NCBI GenBank assembly: GCA_038231615.1
Contig: JBBRLA010000230.1
Span: 1 to 11,631, forward strand
DNA from: JBBRLA01 sp038231615
GTDB lineage: Bacteria > Myxococcota_A > Polyangia > Palsa-1104 > JAEUJZ01
DNA length: 11,631 nucleotides
Direction of reading: 5' to 3'
Shown: piece by piece, positions 6,380 to 11,631 of the stretch
Position numbering within the stretch: the first letter of the stretch is position 1
How the letters are laid out: every line of letters starts with the position of its first letter
The notes under the pieces: generated by a model
Databases searched by the model: none
Told to the model about the DNA's origin: nothing
Seen by the model: only the letters and a program-made list of their open reading frames with translations
Program-made: the position numbers and the translations under genes

Positions 6380-6967
6380 TTACTCCTCGTCATCCCCGAA
6401 AAGCACGCCCACCTGCAGGGGTAGGGACTCAAAGGGCTCGGCCCGAACCGTCTGGCCGCGGCTTGCCGAGAGTACCTCGACGTCGGATTCCCGCGTCCGG
6501 CGCAGCACTGTCAGCGTCCCCTTGATGGGGTCGATCAGCCAGTAGTGGGGCATCCCGTGGCGGAAGTAGATGTGCCTCTTTCGGATGGTGTCGTTCGTCT
6601 CGTTTGTTGGCGAGACGATCTCGCAGGCCCAGTCCGGGCACAGCGTCTGCACGGTGCCGGCCGGCCGCTGGGGCATCCGCTCCCGCCGCCAGCCGGCCAC
6701 GTCGGGCCGGAGCTGCTGGCCCGGTCCGAAATCGATCAGGCACTCGGTGGCGAACCACCAACCACCGGGGAAGCCGCCGCCGGGCCTGCGACCAAAGGGC
6801 CATCCGAGGCGGATCACGAGACTGGCTTGTGTCTGGCTGTGCTCTCCGGAGGTCTGCTTTTCGATAATTTCGCTGTCAATGATCTCAAAGCCGCGCCCTT
6901 CATCAGGCAAGGCCAGCAGGTCTTCGACAGAGGCAGGCAGCGGAAGCTTCTCAGCGGCGGCGCTCAT
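6380..6967 (-). CDS. Uma2-family (DUF820) restriction-endonuclease-like protein
   Basis: 195 residues from the ATG at 6967. The frame extends further upstream, but residues there (Pro/Lys-rich, no domain) do not look like the family. The protein opens with a typical LPLPASVEDLLALPDEGRGFEIID stretch (residues 8-31). It then carries the PD-(D/E)xK-type core seen in Uma2 proteins: RPDV with Asp89, WACEIVSP with Glu116, then TNETNDTIRKRHIYF with Lys130, and GMPHYWLIDP (138-147). These residues are where the family keeps its predicted catalytic centre. Family members are common in cyanobacteria and myxobacteria, often in many copies, with no established cellular role; a nuclease function is inferred from the fold. 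No partner antitoxin or methylase lies beside it. It is convergent with the reductase locus (54 bp) and 164 bp downstream of phaC. No clear Shine-Dalgarno precedes the chosen start. Confidence 0.8.
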   Translation of the reverse strand: MSAAAEKLPLPASVEDLLALPDEGRGFEIIDSEIIEKQTSGEHSQTQASLVIRLGWPFGRRPGGGFPGGWWFATECLIDFGPGQQLRPDVAGWRRERMPQRPAGTVQTLCPDWACEIVSPTNETNDTIRKRHIYFRHGMPHYWLIDPIKGTLTVLRRTRESDVEVLSASRGQTVRAEPFESLPLQVGVLFGDDEE

Positions 6968-7131
6968 GGCCCAAGCATAGCGCGGTCCCTTGGACCGTGC
7001 CAGCTTCGTGGTCGATTGAGGGAATAAAGGAGGCTCGCCAGCGTGGTCGGGCGTGATGGCCAACAGGGCAGGGGTTGCTAAGTGCATCACCGCGGGTTGC
7101 TCCCTCTCCTACCCCTTGCAGCACCGCTTCG

Positions 7132-8949
7132 TTAGATCCGTACCTTCACATAGCTCCCCGGGGCGTCCTCGATTACCGGCAGTTTGCCATCCCCCGGCTG
7201 CCGTGCCGGGACCTCTTCGCCCAAATGTGGCGCGAGCCACTGGCCCCAGTCGGGCCAGAACGAGCCGGGGTGGGCCTCGCTGCCGGCGAGCCAGGCGTCC
7301 GCGGTTTCGGGCAGTCCTTTACCCCCTGTCTCAGGATGAGTGGCATAGCCATACTTGTTCGCCGCGGGAGGGTTGACGATGCCGGCGATGTGACCCGATC
7401 CTCCCAGCACGAAGCGCACCGGCCCGGAGAAAAGCCGCGCCCCAAGGTAGGTCCCGCGCCAGGGCGCGATGTGGTCTTCGCGAGTCGAGGCGAAGTAGGC
7501 CGGCGTCTTCACCCGGGACAGGTCGATGGGCACCCCGCCAAGGGAGATGCCGCCCGGCTCGCGCAGCCGGTTGTGGAGGTACATGTTCCGCAGGTAAAAC
7601 GAGTGCATCGCCTCCGGCATGCGCGTCGAGTCGCAGTTCCAGTACAACAGGTCGAACGCCGGGGGGTCCTGACCCAGAAGATAGTTGTGGACCACCAGGC
7701 TCCACACCAGATCGTTCTCCCGCAGCGAGTTGAAGGCACTGGCCATCTGGTCGCCCGAAAGGTACCCCGTCTTCTTCATGTGCTTCTCGATGCTGGCGAT
7801 CTGCTTCTCATCGATGAACACCGCCATGTCGCCGACGTCGCTGAAGTCGATGAGGCTGGCGAAGAAAGTGGCACTGCGCACGCGCTCCGCCGGGTAGCGC
7901 GGGTCGTTGCCGGCGGCCATGTAGCCCAGGGCCGCGCCGAGCAGGGTGCCGCCGAGGCAATAGCCGACCACGTTTACCTTCCGTTCCCCGGTGGCGGCCT
8001 CGATGGAGCAAAGGGCGGCCAGGGGGCCCTCGCGCAGGTAATCGGCAAAGTCTTTATTCCGCAGTTGCTCGTCAGGGTTGACCCAGGAGATGACGAAGAC
8101 CGTGTGTCCCTGCTCCACCGCCCAGCGGATGAACGAGTTCTTGGCCTTCAAGTCCAGAATGTAAAACTTGTTGATCCACGGCGGTATTATGAGCAGCGGC
8201 GTGCGGTGTACCGTCGCGGTCATCGGGGCATACTGGAGAAGCTGCATGAGCCGGTTCTGGAACACCACCTTGCCGGGGGTGGTGGCGACGTTCTCGCCGA
8301 GCTGGAAGGCGGCGGTGTCGGTCATGCGCGGCGCCAGCTTCCCGCGGTTCCGCTCCAGATCCAAGAGCAGGTTGCGCAGCCCCAGAAGGAGGCTATCGCC
8401 TCCCGATTCCAGGGCGGCCTTGAGGACCTGTGGGTTGGTGGCGGGGAAGTTGGCCGGCGATAGTGTGTTGATGATCTGCCGGATGTAAAAGCTGGCCTTG
8501 CGCGCCACGTGGGGCGGAAGGCCCTGTGTCTGGTCCACGCAGGCTTGCAGGTGCCGGCCCCAAAGCAAGTACGCCTGCTTGATCAGGGCGAAGGTCTGAA
8601 GGGTTGACCACAGGTCATCCTTGAAGCGCCGGTCCTCCCCCTCTGCCGCGGCCAGGAAGGATCGAGGGGCTTTGCCTCCCAGAAGGAAGCGCCGGGCGTG
8701 GTGCAGTGCCAGTTCCCCGGCATCCAGGCCCAGGGCGATCTGGGCGCGCACGAGCGGGGCGGGGTGCCGGATCCAGCGCCACCCCACCGCTGCGAATGTG
8801 CGGGCGAGCGCCCAGTTCTCGGGGATGCCGAAGGATTCTTCCCGGGCGACCACGCGCTTGAGGTAGCCGGTGAGGACCCGGCGGCCGGTCCCGGCAATTC
8901 CGCCGAGCAGCGCCAGGCGATCGGGGGGGGCTTTGGGTTCTGTGTTCAT
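7132..8949 (-). CDS. phaC: Class I poly(3-hydroxyalkanoate) synthase PhaC
   Basis: 605 residues, slightly longer than the ~590 of the class I enzyme of Cupriavidus necator. It polymerises (R)-3-hydroxyacyl-CoA, releasing CoA, on the surface of storage granules in the cytoplasm. The lipase-like box GYCLGG holds the nucleophile Cys331. Asp492 lies in REDHIAPW and His520 in GGSGHIAGIVNPP. The spacings Cys-Asp 161 and Asp-His 28 equal those of the C. necator enzyme (Cys319, Asp480, His508), so the triad is intact. Other family stretches are TPLLIIPPWINKFYILDL (250-267) and FVISWVNPD. The ATG at 8949 overlaps the stop of the 129-aa gene as ATGA, so the two are translationally coupled. No phaA, phaB, phaR or phasin gene is visible, so monomer supply must be encoded elsewhere. 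Confidence 0.95.
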   Translation of the reverse strand: MNTEPKAPPDRLALLGGIAGTGRRVLTGYLKRVVAREESFGIPENWALARTFAAVGWRWIRHPAPLVRAQIALGLDAGELALHHARRFLLGGKAPRSFLAAAEGEDRRFKDDLWSTLQTFALIKQAYLLWGRHLQACVDQTQGLPPHVARKASFYIRQIINTLSPANFPATNPQVLKAALESGGDSLLLGLRNLLLDLERNRGKLAPRMTDTAAFQLGENVATTPGKVVFQNRLMQLLQYAPMTATVHRTPLLIIPPWINKFYILDLKAKNSFIRWAVEQGHTVFVISWVNPDEQLRNKDFADYLREGPLAALCSIEAATGERKVNVVGYCLGGTLLGAALGYMAAGNDPRYPAERVRSATFFASLIDFSDVGDMAVFIDEKQIASIEKHMKKTGYLSGDQMASAFNSLRENDLVWSLVVHNYLLGQDPPAFDLLYWNCDSTRMPEAMHSFYLRNMYLHNRLREPGGISLGGVPIDLSRVKTPAYFASTREDHIAPWRGTYLGARLFSGPVRFVLGGSGHIAGIVNPPAANKYGYATHPETGGKGLPETADAWLAGSEAHPGSFWPDWGQWLAPHLGEEVPARQPGDGKLPVIEDAPGSYVKVRI

Positions 8950-9335
8950 GCGACACGATCCGGCAAGAGGAAGACCCGGCGGGCCAGGTCCGAATCCAGG
9001 GTGTGTTTCTGATAGTAGCGATCGAGCACCGAGGGCGTCCAGGTGAGCAGGTCGGGGTTGGTCGCGGCGAACTCCGAAAAGCTCGCCGCGTCGTGTCGTT
9101 CCATGCGCTCGCGGATGAGGAACAGATGGGCCCAGGTGATGGTCTCGTGGTACAGGCCCGGCTTGCCCAGCGACAGGGCGAAGCGCTGGAGCCCGGTGCA
9201 AAACCTGCCCAGCGCCTCCAGCGCCGGCCAGCGCCGCAGGTAGATCCACGCGAGGCGTACGTGGTCGACATGGTGGAAGTTCGCCGGGGGCAGAACGCAG
9301 GTCTCGAAAGCCAGGAGGAACTCTTCGTCCATCAT
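8946..9335 (-). CDS. Conserved protein of unknown function, coupled to phaC
   Basis: 129 residues, no signal peptide or membrane segment, probably cytosolic and mostly helical. The central feature is NFHHVDHVRLAWIYLRRWP (residues 19-37) with His21, His22, Asp24 and His25. It is followed by YHETITWAHLFLIRERM (62-78) with His63 and Glu64, then NPDLLTWTPSVLDRYY and SDLARRVFLLPD near the end. The clustered His, Asp and Glu residues could bind a metal, but this is inference. I recognise the pattern as a conserved small-protein type and cannot attach a function or name. The gene ends in the ATGA that starts phaC and begins 25 bp after the lipoprotein stop (9361), so it probably shares their transcript. 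ATG codons at 9335 and 9332 are both possible starts; a purine-rich GGGGGAG lies rather far upstream. Confidence 0.75.
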   Translation of the reverse strand: MMDEEFLLAFETCVLPPANFHHVDHVRLAWIYLRRWPALEALGRFCTGLQRFALSLGKPGLYHETITWAHLFLIRERMERHDAASFSEFAATNPDLLTWTPSVLDRYYQKHTLDSDLARRVFLLPDRVA

Positions 9336-9360
9336 GTGGCCAAAGGCTACTCCCCCTGGG

Positions 9361-10362
9361 CTACCTGTGCGTGATGATTTGCCAGCTACTCCGGCTTTCC
9401 AGTCGCACGGCGCCGTGGTCCGGGGCGGTGGCCGCCGTGGCGCGGAGCAGCCGGCTGACCAGGATGTACACCGGGCCGCCGGGGATGACGTCGACCACCG
9501 CCTTCGGGACGGTGTAGCTCCCCGGGTCCCCGGCCACCGGGCAGTCGATGTGGAACTGCTGAGATTGCAGCGACACTTCCATCGTCGTGTCCGCTCGCGG
9601 CGCCGCGGTCCAGGTGAGGTGCAGGTCGGCGGAGGGCAGGGAGGAGAGCGACTGCGGCGATCCCATGTTCAGCAGGGTGACGCCGCGCCACGGCCCACCC
9701 TGGGTGATCGTATGGATGTCCCGGCCGCCCCGTATGCCGAGGGAAAGCACGCTGGCGCTGGTGAAGAGCGAGCCATCGCCGGGGTCGTCCAGGTTCTGCA
9801 CGACCTCGTAGGCCCCGCTGAGGGGGTCGATGGCGATCGAAAGCGGGCCGTTGGGGCCGCCGGTGACGGTCAGGTCGCCAGCGTCCAAAACCGTGCCGGG
9901 CGCGCCGGCCGTGTTGGTGAAGGTGCATGCCCCAAGGGTGCCCACCGTCGCGGGGCTGGCCGCGGGGGCGTTCAGGGCGACGTCGACGGCCCAGTTGGTC
10001 TGAACGGTCCCGAGCACGGCGAGTCGGCTGTGGTTTAGCACCAGGTGCGGATCGGGGGGCGCCGGCACTCCCCCTGGCAAGCGGGTCCCGCCGCCGTCGC
10101 GCGTGCCCCCGTCTCTTGTACCGCCGTGCATGGCGCCATCGGGGGCCGCGGCATCCGGCAGGGGGCTCAGATCGCCCGCCCCAACGATGTTCCCCTCATC
10201 GCCGCCATCGTCCAGGGCATCGGAGCAGGCAGAACAGGCCGAGCCGTCCGAGACCGCCTGACCGGGTAACGGGTCGGGACAGCCCAAAAGGAGCAGGGTG
10301 CCGAAAAGGAGCGCGCCGCCGGTAGGGTTGGCGATGCCGATCTGAACCGAATTCCTGGACAC
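9361..10362 (-). CDS. Predicted lipoprotein with Asp/Gly/Thr-rich linker
   Basis: 333 residues from a GTG at 10362, chosen because GGAGG lies 8 nt upstream; a TTG at 10404 would extend the frame but lies before that site. The N-terminus has a hydrophobic segment ALLFGTLLLLG and lipobox Cys28. Residues about 40-105 are a low-complexity, acidic and Gly-rich spacer that includes two Cys and the repeated TRDGGTRDGGGTR, typical of linkers holding a domain off the membrane. The rest (about 106-333) is Ser/Thr/Val-rich with alternating hydrophobic residues, suggesting a beta-sandwich, with two further Cys (146, 274). No family is recognised. It ends with TAG. It is divergent from the next lipoprotein gene and lies 25 bp upstream of the phaC-linked pair, so it may be the first gene of that unit. 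Confidence 0.75.
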   Translation of the reverse strand: MSRNSVQIGIANPTGGALLFGTLLLLGCPDPLPGQAVSDGSACSACSDALDDGGDEGNIVGAGDLSPLPDAAAPDGAMHGGTRDGGTRDGGGTRLPGGVPAPPDPHLVLNHSRLAVLGTVQTNWAVDVALNAPAASPATVGTLGACTFTNTAGAPGTVLDAGDLTVTGGPNGPLSIAIDPLSGAYEVVQNLDDPGDGSLFTSASVLSLGIRGGRDIHTITQGGPWRGVTLLNMGSPQSLSSLPSADLHLTWTAAPRADTTMEVSLQSQQFHIDCPVAGDPGSYTVPKAVVDVIPGGPVYILVSRLLRATAATAPDHGAVRLESRSSWQIITHR

Positions 10363-10370
10363 GTTGGGGA

Positions 10371-10375
10371 CCTCC
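10371..10375 (-). promoter_or_regulatory. Shine-Dalgarno site deciding a GTG start
   Basis: A full GGAGG on the minus strand lies 8 nt before GTG (10362-10360). It places the lipoprotein start at the GTG rather than at the upstream TTG (10404), and leaves a signal peptide of normal length (27 residues before Cys28). Confidence 0.6.
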
Positions 10376-10537
10376 ACCGATGACGCTACCAAGGGCCGGG
10401 TCAAAGGCCCACTTTGTCCGTGTGCGGTTCCTCGCAGGCGGAAAAGTTGACAGCATCCGGGCGTCAGGGTGGCGCCGACCCGCCGCGAGACGCTATCATG
10501 CGTTGATCACATACAACCATGACCGAACTCTAGCGAC

Positions 10538-10543
10538 GGAGAG
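10538..10543 (+). promoter_or_regulatory. Shine-Dalgarno site deciding the start of the right-hand lipoprotein
   Basis: GGAGAG lies 7 nt before the ATG at 10551. The frame is open back to 10380, but the 57 extra residues there would sit before the signal peptide, so 10551 is the start. Confidence 0.6.
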
Positions 10544-10550
10544 CATTCTC

Positions 10551-11507
10551 ATGCGTGGACCTCTGGCTTGTGCTGCCCATTTTCTTTCTTTCCCGGCCCT
10601 GCTTCTTTGGGCTTCCCTGGCGAGCTGCAGCGGTGGCAACACACCCGGCGACATGGGGAACTATCCCTGCTCGCCGAAGGCTTCTTGCATGGCCGGGGCG
10701 GCCTGCCTGAGCCTCGCGGACAACACCGGCGCGGCCAGGTTCGGCCTGCGCATTTCGCAGCTCAACTTCTCGACCCCGGTGGTGCTGGGGCAGGGGACGC
10801 TGGCCACGTTCCTGCCGAGTTTCCTGCAGCCCAGCCTGACGAGCTGCGGCGTCTCGGGGCAGGCGACCTTCAACTGGCTGCTGGAGTTCGACTCGGCGGC
10901 GGGCAAGCTGCGCACCGGCGGGGCGCGGCCGGTCCAGAGCGCGTCCAGCGGCTACACCTTCGCCAATGAGATGATCGCCGGGGTAAAGGTAAAGCCCGCG
11001 ACCTACGATGTCACCCTGGGCGCGGATGGGAAATTCAGTTCCAAGGCGCCGCAGGACTTCGTCATGCCGGTGTTCCTGGACATCACCGGGACCAACGTCA
11101 TCCTGCTGCCGCTGCAAAAGGTCTCCTTCAGCGATGGACAGATCTCGACGGATCACACCTGCATCGGGAGCTACAATGCCCAGGGATTGAGCGCGGACAA
11201 CGGCTGCAAGCCCACCCCCGCCGTCCCGCTCTTCCTGAACGGTGCGCAGATCGGCGGCGCCATCCTTCTGGAGGACGCGGACAAAGTGCCGGTCTCGCCG
11301 CTGCCCGAGACCCTGTGCGTCCTTCTGGCCAACGACGGTGGCGATGGGAACATGACGCTGGCCAAGTGCAAGCGGGACAACCAGGGCAAGATTCTCTTCC
11401 AGGGCGACTGGTGCGCCGCCACCAACCAGCCCGCCGCCGCCGGTTGCGCCGATGCGGTCCATGTCGCCGCCAGCTTTGCCGCCAGCGGCGTCAAGATCAA
11501 CGGCTGA
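10551..11507 (+). CDS. Predicted Cys-containing lipoprotein of unknown function
   Basis: 318 residues. The signal region FPALLLWASLAS ends at lipobox Cys26, followed by a Ser/Gly/Asn-rich spacer. The mature part has ten more cysteines (near 40, 46, 52, 99, 204, 219, 256, 273, 288 and 299), an even number fitting five disulfides in an oxidising compartment. Readable segments include ARFGLRISQLNFSTPVVLGQ (62-81), FNWLLEFDSAAGKLRTGGARP (107-127), VMPVFLDITGTNVILLPLQK (171-190) and GAQIGGAILLEDA (231-243). The alternation of short hydrophobic strands suggests a beta-rich fold that may contain two similar halves, but no family is recognised. It is divergent from the neighbouring lipoprotein gene across 188 bp. 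A TATCAT resembling a -10 box lies at 10494-10499 without a matching -35. Confidence 0.75.
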   Translation: MRGPLACAAHFLSFPALLLWASLASCSGGNTPGDMGNYPCSPKASCMAGAACLSLADNTGAARFGLRISQLNFSTPVVLGQGTLATFLPSFLQPSLTSCGVSGQATFNWLLEFDSAAGKLRTGGARPVQSASSGYTFANEMIAGVKVKPATYDVTLGADGKFSSKAPQDFVMPVFLDITGTNVILLPLQKVSFSDGQISTDHTCIGSYNAQGLSADNGCKPTPAVPLFLNGAQIGGAILLEDADKVPVSPLPETLCVLLANDGGDGNMTLAKCKRDNQGKILFQGDWCAATNQPAAAGCADAVHVAASFAASGVKING

Positions 11508-11539
11508 CGCCTGCCCGACCAAAGGGGTTGCGCAGATCC

Positions 11540-11631
11540 TCAGATTCCAGCAAGCTCGGGGAAGTCGCGCCGTCCCGTCGGCGCCCGTGGGGGGACCGGT
11601 GCCTGTCCCGGGTCACGCGGCGGGTCGGGGC
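11540..11631 (-). CDS. Possible C-terminal end of a gene entering from the right edge
   Basis: On the minus strand a frame is open from the right edge to a TGA at 11542-11540. It ends in RRDFPELAGI after a Pro/Arg-rich stretch. The short acidic-hydrophobic tail looks like a real C-terminus, and a convergent arrangement with the lipoprotein gene (32 bp between stops) would be normal. With only 29 codons, in GC-rich DNA where random open frames are long, this remains a weak call. Confidence 0.3.
   Translation of the reverse strand, partial: PDPPRDPGQAPVPPRAPTGRRDFPELAGI

Noticed and set aside
6968..7131. Repeated GGGTTGCT (7072-7079 and 7094-7101) between phaC and the Uma2 gene
   Set aside because: Only two 8-bp copies with no symmetry or further context; expected by chance at this composition.
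7132..9249. The 705-codon frame including phaC as one long protein
   Set aside because: The 100 codons before the ATG at 8949 overlap the 129-aa gene in another frame and do not resemble PhaC. The ATGA junction at 8946-8949 explains the real start.
10447..10499. Perfect TTGACA (10447-10452) and TATCAT (10494-10499) as a sigma-70 promoter for the right-hand lipoprotein
   Set aside because: They are 41 bp apart, far from the usual 16-18, and neither has a partner at proper spacing.

Overview
The window is GC-rich bacterial chromosomal DNA with strong third-position GC bias. It contains three predicted outer-membrane or periplasmic lipoproteins (one very Cys-rich, one with an Asp/Gly/Thr-rich linker), TTG and GTG starts beside good Shine-Dalgarno sites, and a class I PHA synthase. 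Together these suggest a Myxococcota-like or other former-Deltaproteobacteria genome, but nothing here fixes the taxon. No tRNA, rRNA, CRISPR array, transposase or phage gene is visible. Functional calls come from reading motifs; no database search was made.

Layout, left to right. (1) The last 17 codons of a plus-strand gene (2-55) are followed by a ~119-bp palindromic intergenic element (58-176). (2) A Cys-rich lipoprotein (238-1167, +). (3) A two-gene plus-strand operon with an ATGA overlap: a YbhN/UPF0104-type flippase-like membrane protein (1282-2373) and a secreted protein with two START-like (SRPBCC) halves (2370-3656). (4) Convergent to it, an MFS transporter (3688-5094, -). (5) Divergent from the transporter across 100 bp, an aldo/keto reductase locus (5195-6325, +). 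It is broken by one in-frame amber codon and carries a 198-bp frame-preserving minisatellite. (6) A Uma2-family nuclease-like protein (6380-6967, -). (7) A probable minus-strand transcription unit reading lipoprotein (9361-10362), a 129-aa conserved protein (8946-9335), then phaC (7132-8949). The last two overlap by ATGA. (8) A divergent Cys-containing lipoprotein (10551-11507, +). (9) Possibly the C-terminal end of a minus-strand gene running off the right edge (11540-11631).

How the genes may work together. The flippase-like protein and the START-like protein are translationally coupled, which fits a lipid or isoprenoid handling pair at the inner membrane and periplasm (inference). phaC polymerises hydroxyacyl-CoA into storage polyester. 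Its coupled 129-aa partner has an HHxDH motif and no function I can name. The usual phaA, phaB or phasin genes are not in the window. The remaining genes look like single units.

I see no complete novel defence or biosynthetic system. The items most worth a second look are the palindromic element, the minisatellite-bearing amber-interrupted reductase, the flippase/START pair, and the phaC partner protein.
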